From: Thermoproteota archaeon
GTDB lineage: Archaea > Korarchaeota > Korarchaeia > Korarchaeales > Korarchaeaceae
Reading direction: 5' to 3'
DNA: 64,000 bases
Assembly (NCBI GenBank): GCA_027491415.1
Contig: JAOZFH010000018.1
Span: 1 to 64,000, forward strand
The position numbers and the translations under genes are program-made. The notes beneath the pieces are model-generated. The model ran no database searches, was not told the DNA's origin, and was given only the letters and a program-made list of their open reading frames with translations. Below, in pieces: positions 1 to 8,380 of this stretch (within the stretch, counting starts at the first letter, position 1; every line of letters begins with the position of its first letter).

Positions 1-257
1 ATGATGAACTCGCCCGTTATGGCCTCGGCGACCTGCTTAGCCCCGGCCGAGAGCCCGTAGGTTCCCGGGAGGTCGACTATCTTCAGCTGGATGCCGTGGT
101 GCTCGACGTACCCCTGGTTCACCCGCACCGTGACCCCGGGCCAGTTGGCCACGTGAGCGGTCTCCCCGGTCAGAGTGTTGAAGAGGGTGCTCTTCCCCAC
201 GTTGGGGTTGGCCACGAGCGCCACTACGATCTCCTCGCCTTGGCTCGATCTCCTCAA
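1..257 (-). CDS. feoB: Ferrous iron transport protein B, N-terminal part
   Basis: This is the N-terminal GTPase part of the FeoB inner-membrane Fe(II) transporter; the gene runs off the left edge of the window. The reverse-strand reading has the G1 loop NPNVGKSTLFNT, a switch region with HVANWPGVTV, and the G3 motif DLPGTYGLSA. The most likely start is TTG at 257, 17 bases after the feoA stop, because the GTG overlapping that stop reaches a stop codon after seven codons. It follows feoA in the same direction, so both are probably one iron-regulated operon. The membrane permease domain lies outside the window. Confidence 0.9.
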   Translation of the reverse strand, partial: MRRSSQGEEIVVALVANPNVGKSTLFNTLTGETAHVANWPGVTVRVNQGYVEHHGIQLKIVDLPGTYGLSAGAKQVAEAITGEFI

Positions 258-273
258 GGCGACCCCCCGCCTC

Positions 274-594
274 TCACGCGAGCTGAACGAAGACCTTCGA
301 GGCAATCCCTCGGCCGAGGGACAGGGTGACCCCTCGGACGGAGACGAGGAGGGGGCCCGCGGAGTTGGATAGAACGGTTATCTCGCTTCCGGGCAGGAGC
401 CCCATCTCCATCAGCCGCCTGGTCAGCCCCCTGCCAGCCCTGATTTCTATGACGACGGCCCGAGCCCCAGGCGGTAGGTTGGACAGTGGTATCAACGGCT
501 GCCCCGACAATCGCTCCACCTCGTTGCCGATGGTTTCGGCGGGATACTCGACGGCCCTGAGATAACCCTTGCCCTCCCCTCTCCCCCTCCTCAT
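274..594 (-). CDS. feoA: FeoA family ferrous iron transport protein
   Basis: FeoA is a small SH3-like cytosolic protein that supports FeoB-dependent Fe(II) uptake. Residues from about 35 to 106 match the family: a PPGARAVV opening, the RLMEMGLLPGSEITV segment, and a C-terminal strand with LGRGIASKVFV. The first 30 or so residues (ATG at 594) are basic and longer than in a typical 75-85 residue FeoA, so a later start is possible. However, a TATA-like element at 620-630 sits about 30 bases before ATG 594, which supports that start and a leaderless mRNA. It precedes feoB and follows a DtxR-type regulator gene. Confidence 0.9.
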   Translation of the reverse strand: MRRGRGEGKGYLRAVEYPAETIGNEVERLSGQPLIPLSNLPPGARAVVIEIRAGRGLTRRLMEMGLLPGSEITVLSNSAGPLLVSVRGVTLSLGRGIASKVFVQLA

Positions 595-605
595 GGATAA
601 CCCTG

Positions 606-631
606 TTAGGTTGACCTAAATTATATTTAGG
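606..631. promoter_or_regulatory. Overlapping palindromic DtxR-type operators on the feo promoter
   Basis: Positions 606-619 read TTAGGTTGACCTAA, a perfect palindrome with a two-base centre. Positions 615-631 read CCTAAATTATATTTAGG, a second perfect palindrome that shares a half-site with the first and contains the TATA-like core for feoA on the minus strand. TTAGG/CCTAA arms are the hallmark of DtxR/IdeR operators, and a DtxR-family gene ends 7 bases away. The layout suggests a metal-loaded repressor blocking TATA recognition and transcription start. The site is seen directly; the regulation is inferred. Confidence 0.75.
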
Positions 632-637
632 TTTTTC

Positions 638-1114
638 TCAAAGGTCCTCACCCGACCCGCCCCTGCTGCACTCCTCTGGGCATTCTCCCGTCTCGACGAA
701 ATGCTGAAAGTGTCGAAGGAAATTCGGTTGATCCCTTGGGCACTTAGAGATGAATTCTAGGAAGAGTAGGACCCTCTCAAGCGTCTCTCTGTGGATTCCG
801 TGCTCAAGATAGCAGGCGTCCCTCTCGGCTACGTCCTCACTTATCCCCAGCACCTCGACGAAGAATCTTTTGAGGATCTCGTGCCGCTTCGCTATCTCCC
901 GAGCCATCTCAAGGCCCGAGTTGGTCAGCGAAATCTCTCCCCTCTTTCTGTAGGCCACGAGACCCTTGTCTGCGAGTCTCTCCAGGGCGTCCACCACGCT
1001 CGACGGCTTGACTCCCAGTTCCCTGGCCAGGTCCCTAACCCGAATGGCCCCCTTTCTCCACAGGAGAAAGAGCATCGCCTCCAGGTACTCCTGATCCCTG
1101 ACCGTGAGGTCCAT
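638..1114 (-). CDS. DtxR/MntR family metal-dependent transcriptional regulator
   Basis: The 158-residue protein has the two-domain DtxR layout without the SH3-like third domain. The N-terminal winged helix (about residues 1-70) includes the recognition region VKPSSVVDALERLADKGLV. The metal-binding and dimerisation domain follows, with the paired helices RHEILKRFF and the ACYLEHGIHRETLERV segment holding Cys, Glu and His ligand candidates. The C-terminus is rich in Cys and His (HFQHFVETGECPEEC). It is upstream of feoA and feoB on the same strand, with the palindromic operators between it and feoA, so iron is the likely effector. Manganese sensing (MntR-like) cannot be excluded. Confidence 0.88.
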   Translation of the reverse strand: MDLTVRDQEYLEAMLFLLWRKGAIRVRDLARELGVKPSSVVDALERLADKGLVAYRKRGEISLTNSGLEMAREIAKRHEILKRFFVEVLGISEDVAERDACYLEHGIHRETLERVLLFLEFISKCPRDQPNFLRHFQHFVETGECPEECSRGGSGEDL

Positions 1115-1227
1115 CCGACTCGAAATTCCCCCAAGGGGGAGCTGGATAAGGATTTCTCCTCCCGCGAGGAAGCCGAGGTTCAGGCTTGGAGTCTTTAAAT
1201 TGGTCGAGAATTAGAGATGCAGGCTGA

Positions 1228-1896
1228 GTGAGGGAAATGGATGCTCCGGACCCTACCCTCTTTGCTGCGAGGGCCACCGCCTACTCAGTTCTGTCCCTCG
1301 CACTTCAGTACCCAGAGGGAGAGGTGGAGGACCTCCTCTTCGGTGGCTGGGCCGAGAAGGCGCTCAGCGGATGCCTGCCAGAACTGGAGGAGCTGGGTTA
1401 CGACTCTGTTGAGGAATTTGAAAAGCTGTTGGCGGCACTCAACGCGGACACAGACGTATCTGATCTCCGGAAGGAGTACACCAGGCTTTTCATCTCCGCC
1501 CATCCCCAGCTACCCTGCCCCCCGTACGAGTCGGTCTACGTGTCGAAGGAGAGGGAGGTTCTGTCAGATGAGGTCTCTGAGATTCTCGCGATCCTGAGGG
1601 GCTGGGGTCTCGGCGTGTCGGACGACTTCAGGGATCTCCCAGAGCACGTGGCAGTTGAGCTGGAGCTTGCGGCCTACCTTCTGGAGCAGGTGAAGCTTGG
1701 AATTCAGGAGGGGGATCCTGAAGAGGCTGAGAAGGCTGAGGGGGATCTCCGTAGGTTGGTGGAACACCTGAGAAGGTGGGTGCCAGCCTTCTCGGAGTGC
1801 GTCAGGCGCGAGTCAAAGGTTGGGTTCTACCGAGAGGTCGTCACGGCCCTCTCGGCGTACGTCGAGGATGAGGCGGGGATCTTGGGACTGCCGTGA
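1228..1896 (+). CDS. TorD/DmsD/NarJ-type molybdoenzyme chaperone
   Basis: This helical 222-residue protein resembles the redox-enzyme maturation chaperones that bind the twin-arginine leader of molybdopterin oxidoreductases and hold the apo-enzyme until cofactor is inserted. The family signature is visible as EYTRLFISAHPQLPCPPYES followed by VY near residue 95, where the P-P-Y-E-S box is typical. A TATA-like element at 1194-1201 is about 28 bases before GTG 1228, so a leaderless start there is likely; ATG at 1237 is the alternative. It converges on the PsrABC-type operon, whose catalytic subunit has an RRDFLK leader and is the obvious client. Confidence 0.82.
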   Translation: MREMDAPDPTLFAARATAYSVLSLALQYPEGEVEDLLFGGWAEKALSGCLPELEELGYDSVEEFEKLLAALNADTDVSDLRKEYTRLFISAHPQLPCPPYESVYVSKEREVLSDEVSEILAILRGWGLGVSDDFRDLPEHVAVELELAAYLLEQVKLGIQEGDPEEAEKAEGDLRRLVEHLRRWVPAFSECVRRESKVGFYREVVTALSAYVEDEAGILGLP

Positions 1897-1970
1897 TCTC
1901 TTTCGCACCAAAACTGAATGGACCTGGCAAGTCTGCGGGGGAAGCCCGGTTCGAGCCGAATATGCAAAAA

Positions 1971-1997
1971 GTGAGGGAGGGGGAGACCCCCGCTCAC
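1971..1997 (-). terminator. Hairpin with T-tract at the end of the psr operon
   Basis: The arms GTGAG (1971-1975) and CTCAC (1993-1997) enclose GGGGG-AGA-CCCCC (1979-1991). Read on the minus strand, the stem is followed at once by TTTTT (complement of 1966-1970). It overlaps the last codons of the membrane subunit gene and lies between two convergent genes. Archaeal termination usually needs only the T-tract, so the hairpin's role is uncertain. Confidence 0.5.
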
Positions 1998-2950
1998 GGG
2001 GCGAACTGGGTCATGACCCCAGCCTCGAGGATCGTCCTCCTGAGCAGGAGCCCACCGATTATTATCAAGATGGCGCCTCCAAGGGGCAGTATGCAGCTCT
2101 TCACGACGCTCTGATCCCTTCCGGCGATCAGGTCCGCCTTCCTCACGTGGTACAGCATCGACAGCAGCGCCGCGCCGAGGAGGACAAAGTCCAGGTAGGC
2201 CAGGAAGGACCTCCTCAGTTCGCCGAAGAGCATCATGCTGACAGCAGAGGACGACTCGGCGGGGCCGAACATGTTGACGTAGTAGTACAGGGCGAGGATG
2301 AACATCTCCGCCCCCACGACTATGGCGGCCCACTTGGAGAGCGTGGTGCAGTATCCGACGAACCTCATCCTCTCCTCTACGGGCCTCCTAAGTCCCTGGA
2401 GGGCGTTGATTATGCCCATGGACGCTATCCCGGTCGCCAGCCCGCTGGCGACGAATAGGGCCGGAAGTGCGGGGGAGTGCCAGAAGGGCACCGCTTTGAG
2501 GACGCCGAGCAGGATTCCCGTGTAGGTTGTGACCAGCAGCCCGAACGCGGAGGCGATCAGCCCGAGCGCGTCCATGGCCTTCTCGCTCTTGGCCCAGGGC
2601 ACCCACTGGAACCAGGGGAGCAGGCCGGCCGCGTAGAGCGCGCCGAACAGGATGAACCCGCTCAGTATCATGGTCCCCCTGAAGACCCACGAGGACGTCT
2701 GGAACTTGATCACGGCCAGGTAGAACTTCTCCGGCTTCTCCAGGTCCAGGATCAGGAACAGCGCACCTAGGACGACCATGATCAGCGACGCTAGCGCCCC
2801 CGGCGCCGCCAGAGACTTCTCTCTCTTGGAGGCGTAGAAGTAGTGGGCCACGATCATGGTGGCTCCGCCCATACCGCCCAAGAACAGGTAGAGGGCGATC
2901 AGCCAGCCCCAAACGTGCTGAACTACCGGCTCCATCGACCACCACCTCAC
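1994..2950 (-). CDS. NrfD/PsrC family membrane subunit of a molybdopterin oxidoreductase
   Basis: This 318-residue integral membrane protein has eight hydrophobic helices, as in the NrfD/PsrC quinone-reactive anchor subunits. It would exchange electrons between membrane quinone and the ferredoxin-like subunit. The first helix begins near HVWGWLIALYLFLGGMGG, a glycine-rich pattern typical of the family. GTG at 2950 overlaps the stop of the preceding gene; ATG at 2935 is also possible. It is the last gene of the three-subunit operon. Confidence 0.88.
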   Translation of the reverse strand: MRWWSMEPVVQHVWGWLIALYLFLGGMGGATMIVAHYFYASKREKSLAAPGALASLIMVVLGALFLILDLEKPEKFYLAVIKFQTSSWVFRGTMILSGFILFGALYAAGLLPWFQWVPWAKSEKAMDALGLIASAFGLLVTTYTGILLGVLKAVPFWHSPALPALFVASGLATGIASMGIINALQGLRRPVEERMRFVGYCTTLSKWAAIVVGAEMFILALYYYVNMFGPAESSSAVSMMLFGELRRSFLAYLDFVLLGAALLSMLYHVRKADLIAGRDQSVVKSCILPLGGAILIIIGGLLLRRTILEAGVMTQFAP

Positions 2951-3510
2951 ATGGACTTAACCTTCGGGACGTAGAGCACCTTCGGGTTTGTCCCGAGGTC
3001 GGGCCTCAGCGGCTTGGCGAGCCCGCTCGCGGCGAGCCTGCCTGCCTCACTGTTGGGGTCGTCGAGGTCGCCGAAGATCCTCACCCTGCCGGGGCAGGTG
3101 GCGTCGCAGGCTGGCACGTCTCCCTTGAGGACCCTGTTGGTGTAGCAGAAGGTGCACTTGTCCACCGAGCGCATCCTCTCGTCCACGTACCTGGCATCGT
3201 AGGGACAGGCGACGACGCAGTACTTGCACCCAATGCAGATCTCGTGGTCTACTAGAACCACGCCATCCACCGTGACGTGGCTGGCACCGGTGGGGCAGAC
3301 GGACACGCAGGGCGGGTTCTCGCAGTGCATGCAGAGCCTCGGCATGTAGACGACGGTGATGTTGGGGTAGCTGCCGAAGGTGAACCTGGGCACGTGGGTC
3401 CTGCGCTTGCCCTCCTCCCACGGGGTCTCGTTCTCCATGTCGCACGCGGCTATACAGGCCCCGCAGCCTATGCAGCTGCGGAGGTCTATAATCATCCCGT
3501 ACCTCGTCAT
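2947..3510 (-). CDS. Four-cluster ferredoxin-like electron transfer subunit (PsrB/DmsB type)
   Basis: The 187-residue protein has sixteen cysteines in four [4Fe-4S] motifs: CIGCGACIAAC near the start, then CMHCENPPCVSVC, CIGCKYCVVAC, and a final set around CTFC and CDATC. This is the standard PsrB/DmsB/NrfC wiring between a molybdopterin catalytic subunit and an NrfD-type anchor. ATG at 3510 is preferred because GGTGGTGA lies just upstream and it leaves a 10-base gap from the catalytic gene. A further upstream start at 3543 would overlap that gene. Confidence 0.92.
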   Translation of the reverse strand: MTRYGMIIDLRSCIGCGACIAACDMENETPWEEGKRRTHVPRFTFGSYPNITVVYMPRLCMHCENPPCVSVCPTGASHVTVDGVVLVDHEICIGCKYCVVACPYDARYVDERMRSVDKCTFCYTNRVLKGDVPACDATCPGRVRIFGDLDDPNSEAGRLAASGLAKPLRPDLGTNPKVLYVPKVKSM

Positions 3511-3520
3511 GCTCACCACC

Positions 3521-6040
3521 TCACGCCTTCTCCACCCTAACAAGTACCTCCTGAGTCATCGCGTTGGGCAGCAGCGTGAACAGGTCCTCGTGCATCGGCC
3601 AGAGCTTGTTCAAGGCAACTCCACCGATCCCCTTGGCGACCTTCAGCTCCTCGCTCTCGGCGCCCCACGCGGACACGGTGAACACGGTGTCCGGCCTCAC
3701 GCCGTCGGTGACGAAGGCCTTGGCGACGACGGACTGGCCGGTGGCCAGGCTGGTCAGCTTCACCATGTCGCCATCCCTGATGCCGAGCTCGGCGGCCCTG
3801 GCAGCGTTGATCCATACGCCGAAGTGCTCGGGCCTCCCTATGCTGGCGAGCAGGTCGTTGTCGGCGGTGTGGGTGTGGCTCGCGATCGGGCTTCTCCCGT
3901 AGGTGAGGTAGAACACGTTGCCGCCGACCCCGTCCATGACCCTGGGCGGGATCCAGGTCGGTATTGGGTCCCAGTGCTCGCTGTAGCCCTTCTTGGCCAT
4001 GATCCCAGCCATCTTAAGGCTGTAGATCTCAACCTTGCCGCTCGGCGTGCCCAAGGGCTTCTTGTACGGCATCGTGCCGATGAGCTGGTCTCTCGTCTTG
4101 AGCACGATGGCGCCCTTCGCCACGATCTCGTCATAGCTAACCCCCTTCGCCTCCACCTGCACCCTCCTTATGCCAGCGATCCCCTCGGACTCATACGCGG
4201 ACTTGAGGGCCGCCCCGTCGACGCCCAGCATGGCCCCAAGGTTCTGGAAGTAGGCATCCTTCTTGCCCAGCCTGTCCGCCAGCTGCACGAGGATGTCGAT
4301 CATCGGCCTGCAGTCGTAGATCGGGTCGATGGCCCTGACGCTGGTCGCCACGGCTGCGTCCGGCGAGAACCCGACGCCGAACATGGGGTCGTCCCTCTCG
4401 GGGTACGTGGTGTCCGGTAGGATGATGTCCGCGTAGGAGACCGTGTCGTTGGGCATGACATCGATGGCTATGACGTCCTCGAGCTTCTTGAACGCCTCCT
4501 TCCACTTCCTGTCGTCGGGCAGGGTTCTGATCCAGTTGCCACCGGTCAGCACGGCGGCCTTTATGGGGTACGGGTCGCCGCTGACTATGGCGTCGTAGTA
4601 GGCCAGGATCATAGGCTGGGCCGTGGAGACTATGATCCCCTTCTTCTTCATCCACTGGACGTCTGCCCTAGCATCCGGCAGGGCAGAGGACTTCAGGCTC
4701 CTGCCCGCAGCGTTGAATATCAGGCCTCCCGGCCTGTCGATGTTGCCCACGAGGGCGTTGAGAATTGCCACCATCCTCCAAGTCTGCACCGAGTTCTGGT
4801 ACTTCGGGTCGTGCCAGCCTGGGTCTATCACGGCGGGTTTTATCGTCCCGAACTCTCTGGCCACCCGCACAATGGTCTCCGCGGGCACGTCGCAGATCTG
4901 CGAGGCCCACTCGGGCGTGTACTGCTGAAGCCTCTCGACAAGCGCCTGGAAGGCCGTCTTCACCCTCACCGTCTCTCCATCGATCTCAACGTCGAACTCA
5001 CCAGCGAGGGCGGGTCGAAGGGCCTCGTCGTGAGCTTTTGCCTCGCCGGTCGCCTCGTCGTATACGAGGTACTTCTTCTTGCCGGTGTCGGGGTCGTCCC
5101 AAGTCTTGGCCGGGGCGTTGCTGTCTGCCCTGAGGAGCATAGGGGCGTTGGTGTGCCTCCTCAAGAACTCCTCGTCGTAGAGCCCTTCGCTGACGATAAC
5201 GTGGCCCATTGCGAGGAGGAAGGCTAGGTCGGTCCCCGGCTTGATTGGAACCCACAGGTCAGCCAGAGCCGCGCTCTCGCTCATCCTAGGATCGAGCACC
5301 ACGATCTTGGCGCCCCGCTTCTTGGCCCTGGCGAACTGCCAGGCGTAGGGGACGCCGATGCTGCCCGCGAGGTTCCTCCTGAGCAGGATGATGTAGTTGG
5401 CGTACTCGTGGTCGGCCCTGATGTGCGGGTGCCCTCCTGCCCCTATCGTGACCGTCCAGGCGAATGCCTTCGGGAAGAAGCAGAGCGGCGGCGGGCTTCC
5501 AACGAAGTTGGGCGTTCCTATGGCCTTTGCGAATGCCACGACGTATGGCTTATAGACGCCGCAGGGGAGCCAGCCCCCTCCGACCATGATCGACTTGGCC
5601 TCCCCGGCGTCGATGTACTTCTTCAGCACGGCCGCGGCCTCGTCGAGGGCCGTGTCCCAGTCGGTCGCCTCGAAGCCCTGCCACGTTCCCCTGAGGGACT
5701 TGTCCCGTCTAATCAGAGGCCTTTTGAGCCTGTCTGGGTTGTAGACCCTCCTGACACCGGCCTGGCCTCTTGCGCACAGGTTACCAGCGTTGGCGGGGTT
5801 GTTGGGGTTGGGGTCGATCTTGCGCAGCCTTCCGTCCTTCACGCGGAAGAATGTGCCGCAGCTGTTGACGCACATCCTGCAGAGCCCCGGAACGGTGTAC
5901 TCCCGCGGCTCGAGCGCCTTTGCCTCCACCTTCTTTAGGATCCTTATCACCACATCTTCCGGCCCTGAGAGCGTGGCCAGCGCGCCCGTGACGGCCGCAA
6001 CCTTCAGGAAGTCCCTCCTTGCGATCTTCACTGAGGCCAT
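3521..6040 (-). CDS. Tat-exported molybdopterin oxidoreductase catalytic subunit (polysulfide/thiosulfate reductase-like)
   Basis: This is the large catalytic subunit of a DMSO-reductase superfamily enzyme, about 839 residues long. It opens with a twin-arginine leader (RRDFLK), so the mature enzyme probably faces outward. A [4Fe-4S] motif follows (CRMCVNSC with a fourth Cys in NLCARGQAG). The region PPPLCFFPKAFAWTVT places a cysteine where PsrA/PhsA enzymes bind molybdenum. The C-terminal cofactor domain has HTHTADNDL and GDMVKLTSLATG. ATG at 6040 follows AGGTG. Genes for both partner subunits follow. Polysulfide or thiosulfate are the best substrate guesses; tetrathionate or arsenate cannot be excluded. 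Confidence 0.88.
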   Translation of the reverse strand: MASVKIARRDFLKVAAVTGALATLSGPEDVVIRILKKVEAKALEPREYTVPGLCRMCVNSCGTFFRVKDGRLRKIDPNPNNPANAGNLCARGQAGVRRVYNPDRLKRPLIRRDKSLRGTWQGFEATDWDTALDEAAAVLKKYIDAGEAKSIMVGGGWLPCGVYKPYVVAFAKAIGTPNFVGSPPPLCFFPKAFAWTVTIGAGGHPHIRADHEYANYIILLRRNLAGSIGVPYAWQFARAKKRGAKIVVLDPRMSESAALADLWVPIKPGTDLAFLLAMGHVIVSEGLYDEEFLRRHTNAPMLLRADSNAPAKTWDDPDTGKKKYLVYDEATGEAKAHDEALRPALAGEFDVEIDGETVRVKTAFQALVERLQQYTPEWASQICDVPAETIVRVAREFGTIKPAVIDPGWHDPKYQNSVQTWRMVAILNALVGNIDRPGGLIFNAAGRSLKSSALPDARADVQWMKKKGIIVSTAQPMILAYYDAIVSGDPYPIKAAVLTGGNWIRTLPDDRKWKEAFKKLEDVIAIDVMPNDTVSYADIILPDTTYPERDDPMFGVGFSPDAAVATSVRAIDPIYDCRPMIDILVQLADRLGKKDAYFQNLGAMLGVDGAALKSAYESEGIAGIRRVQVEAKGVSYDEIVAKGAIVLKTRDQLIGTMPYKKPLGTPSGKVEIYSLKMAGIMAKKGYSEHWDPIPTWIPPRVMDGVGGNVFYLTYGRSPIASHTHTADNDLLASIGRPEHFGVWINAARAAELGIRDGDMVKLTSLATGQSVVAKAFVTDGVRPDTVFTVSAWGAESEELKVAKGIGGVALNKLWPMHEDLFTLLPNAMTQEVLVRVEKA

Positions 6041-6202
6041 GGCCACACCTGAAAGATCGGGCCTATAGCCATTGATATAAACTTGAAGGCTATTACAGAT
6101 GTTAAATATAACATGCGTTGTGTTTTACAACGATATTCCCGTAGTAGAATAACCGCGCGTCCGACCGCGGGCTTTTTCAACACCCGGCCCAGGAGAGGAC
6201 GG
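6041..6202. promoter_or_regulatory. Divergent promoter region with two inverted repeats between psrA-like and polyferredoxin genes
   Basis: This gap separates the divergently transcribed catalytic subunit and the polyferredoxin. A TATA-like element on the minus strand (complement of 6071-6082) sits about 35 bases before ATG 6040. On the plus strand, GTTAAATATA at 6101-6110 would serve the polyferredoxin. Two short inverted repeats overlie the plus promoter: TGTTA-AATA-TAACA at 6100-6113 and GTTGT-GTTTT-ACAAC at 6117-6131. They could be operators for a shared regulator. No regulator gene is adjacent. Confidence 0.5.
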
Positions 6203-7699
6203 ATGAGCGGAAAATCTCCGAAATTGGTCGTGGTAACGCCGACGGAAGAGTGGATCGAGGAGATATCCGCTGAGATCTCCGAGCCAGTCCGCGCAAGCGC
6301 GGCAGACCTCTTCGAGCGCCCGGAGTACTACCTCTCGGGGCCGACCGTCCTGATCCTGAATCCGCTCGGAGAGCCGGACGTCACGGAGTTCAGGAGGATC
6401 CTCTCTGGCTCTGAAATAAACCCGCTGACGCTCATACCAGTCTCCTTGTCGCACTTGGTGGGGCCGGGGCGGGAGGCCGCGGCGGCGGCCGTGCTGAGGT
6501 ACGCCCTGAAGTGGTCTGAGGAGGCTCCAAGGCTCACTCGGGGAATCGAGAGGACTCTTAGGACACCACCGAGGAGGATCTCCAGGAGGGAGCTACTCAG
6601 CCTCCCCCGGCGCGCCTGGAGTTACCCGGAGTCGCCGAAGCTCGTCGGCGCCTGCTCGGGTACGCTGGCCGGTAGCTGCAGGCGCTGCGAGGAGGTATGC
6701 CCGGCAGGCTCCGTAACAATCGGAGATGGGGGTCCCGCGATCTCGGAGTTCTCCTGCAAGGACTGCGGACTCTGCGCGTCGGTGTGCCCGACGGGGGCCC
6801 TTCAGGTTCCAACGTTCTCCGACTGGCAGGCCTCTCACCTGGACCTCCTCTCACCCCCCCAGAGGGCCCTCCCCTGGGTTGTCCTCTTCACGTGCGACGC
6901 CGGCGTGTCTGAGCTTGCCAGGGTGAAGATTCACTCGGCCCACGTGCTGCCAGTGAGGGTGCCGTGCGCCGCCTCGGCGGGGTGGACTTCCATTCTCAGG
7001 GCCGCCGAGTCCGGCTTGGACGGGGTGGCCCTATACTGCCCGAGGCTGGACTGCGACAGGAGGGACGCGTTCGTCAAGATCGTCGGGGAGGCCTCGAAGC
7101 TCGTTCCGCTGATGAACCAGGCGGGCGTAGCCCTTCAGTTCCTCGAGGGTGGACCCCAGGTCATCGCCAAGGCTGCGGAGGAGGTCGAGGTCGGGGGCGC
7201 GGGGGCCTCGCCCACCCCCCTCACCATCCAGAGGAGGAGGGACCTGCTGTCAATGGCGGCCAACCTGTGCTCGCAGCCGGTGAAAATCGAGGGTCTGCTC
7301 TTCGCGGTTGAGGTCGACCAGGGGTGCACCCTCTGTGGTGTGTGCGCGGAGAAGTGTCCGATGGGTGCCCTGCACCTGGTGAAGGGCGGGGAGCTCACGA
7401 GCTTGACCTTCAGGCCAGACCTGTGCGTGGGCTGCGGGTACTGCCTCGAAGTGTGTCCGGAGTCGGCGATGAAGATCCACCCCGCGGAGCTAGATCCCCG
7501 TGAAGATCTATCCGAGCCCAGAGTTCTCCGTTCAGACGAGCTGGCCAGGTGCGTCGAGTGCGGGGAGCCGATAGGACCCCAGAGCCTGGTCATGGCCGTC
7601 TACAGGAGGCTCAAGGCGCAGGGGATGGACAAGGCCGCGGAGACCGCCCTGCTCTGCCAGCAGTGCAGGGCGAAGAAGATGCTAGAGGGGCTCTCATGA
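6203..7699 (+). CDS. Multi-[4Fe-4S] iron-sulfur protein (polyferredoxin) of the Psr module
   Basis: The 498-residue protein has two bacterial-ferredoxin-like domains. The first, near residue 155, has CRRCEEVCPAG and CKDCGLCASVCPTG. The second, near residue 410, has CTLCGVCAEKCPMG and CVGCGYCLEVCPES. Between them is a cysteine-containing region (FTCDAG, RVPCAAS, YCPRLDCDRR) that recalls the MvhD/HdrA electron-transfer proteins. The C-terminus has two CxxC pairs (CVECGEP and CQQCRAKK), possibly a zinc site. ATG at 6203 follows AGGAGAGG. It is divergent from the molybdoenzyme operon and precedes mobA, so an electron-supply role for that enzyme is inferred. Confidence 0.75.
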   Translation: MSGKSPKLVVVTPTEEWIEEISAEISEPVRASAADLFERPEYYLSGPTVLILNPLGEPDVTEFRRILSGSEINPLTLIPVSLSHLVGPGREAAAAAVLRYALKWSEEAPRLTRGIERTLRTPPRRISRRELLSLPRRAWSYPESPKLVGACSGTLAGSCRRCEEVCPAGSVTIGDGGPAISEFSCKDCGLCASVCPTGALQVPTFSDWQASHLDLLSPPQRALPWVVLFTCDAGVSELARVKIHSAHVLPVRVPCAASAGWTSILRAAESGLDGVALYCPRLDCDRRDAFVKIVGEASKLVPLMNQAGVALQFLEGGPQVIAKAAEEVEVGGAGASPTPLTIQRRRDLLSMAANLCSQPVKIEGLLFAVEVDQGCTLCGVCAEKCPMGALHLVKGGELTSLTFRPDLCVGCGYCLEVCPESAMKIHPAELDPREDLSEPRVLRSDELARCVECGEPIGPQSLVMAVYRRLKAQGMDKAAETALLCQQCRAKKMLEGLS

Positions 7700-7711
7700 G
7701 GTGGAGTTGCC

Positions 7712-8365
7712 TTGCTACGGGACCGGGTTTCAGGGGTGATCTTGGCCGGAGGAGAGTCCAAGAGATTGAACGGCCTGTACAAGCCTCTCCTCGAGGTTGG
7801 CGGGAGGCCCATGATCCTGTACTCCCTGGAGGCGCTTCGGCCAGCCTCAGACGAGGTCCTGATCGTCGTCAGGGGGAGGGAGAAGGCTGAAAGCCTGACT
7901 GAGGTCGTCGGGTCCACCGCCAGGATAGTCGTGGAGCCGGATTCAGCCCCCAGGGCGCCGCTGATCGGCCTGATGGAGGGGGCACGATCCGCCGAGGGCT
8001 GCACCGTCCTGGTGGCCCCGGCCGACACGCCCTTCGTCACTCAGAGGGTCTATGAGGTTCTGGAAGCCGAGTTGGCCGGCGGCGACGCGGACGCCGCGGT
8101 CCCGGCGTGGCCCAACGGCTACATCGAACCCCTCGTCGCCGCCTACCGGAGGCAGGAATTCCTCCGAGCTGCCGAGGAGGTCGTATCGCGCGGAGAGCTG
8201 AGGATCTCGTCGGCCCTCTCCCTCCTGAGGGTCAAGCTCGTTCCGGTGGGCGCGCTGTCTGAGAGACCGGAGGTAACCTTCCTCAACGTTAACACGCTTG
8301 AAGACCTCCTCCTAGCCCTCAGAATAGTGAAAAACTTGGGAGGGGCCCGAGAAGTCCCTGGATGA
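7712..8365 (+). CDS. mobA: Molybdenum cofactor guanylyltransferase MobA-like
   Basis: The protein is a nucleotidyltransferase that would attach GMP to molybdopterin to make the guanine dinucleotide cofactor used by DMSO-reductase family enzymes. The N-terminus has the signature VSGVILAGGESKRLNGLYKPL, shortened here to the core LAGGESKRLNG with the catalytic-loop Lys. An acidic metal site is seen in VAPADTPFVT. Its 217 residues match family length. TTG at 7712 follows GGTGGAG. It lies 12 bases behind the polyferredoxin gene, which ties it to the molybdoenzyme module. Other sugar or CTP-type transferases share this fold, but context favours MobA. Confidence 0.8.
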   Translation: MLRDRVSGVILAGGESKRLNGLYKPLLEVGGRPMILYSLEALRPASDEVLIVVRGREKAESLTEVVGSTARIVVEPDSAPRAPLIGLMEGARSAEGCTVLVAPADTPFVTQRVYEVLEAELAGGDADAAVPAWPNGYIEPLVAAYRRQEFLRAAEEVVSRGELRISSALSLLRVKLVPVGALSERPEVTFLNVNTLEDLLLALRIVKNLGGAREVPG

Positions 8366-8380
8366 GGGGCTGGTGGTGCC

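Noticed and set aside
1940-1970. GGTTCGA resembling a tRNA T-loop
   Set aside because: Flanking bases do not form a T-stem and no acceptor stem exists.
3380-4420. Long plus-strand open frames opposite psrA and similar antisense frames through the window
   Set aside because: They are reverse-strand shadows of GC-rich real genes, with no start context and no family match.
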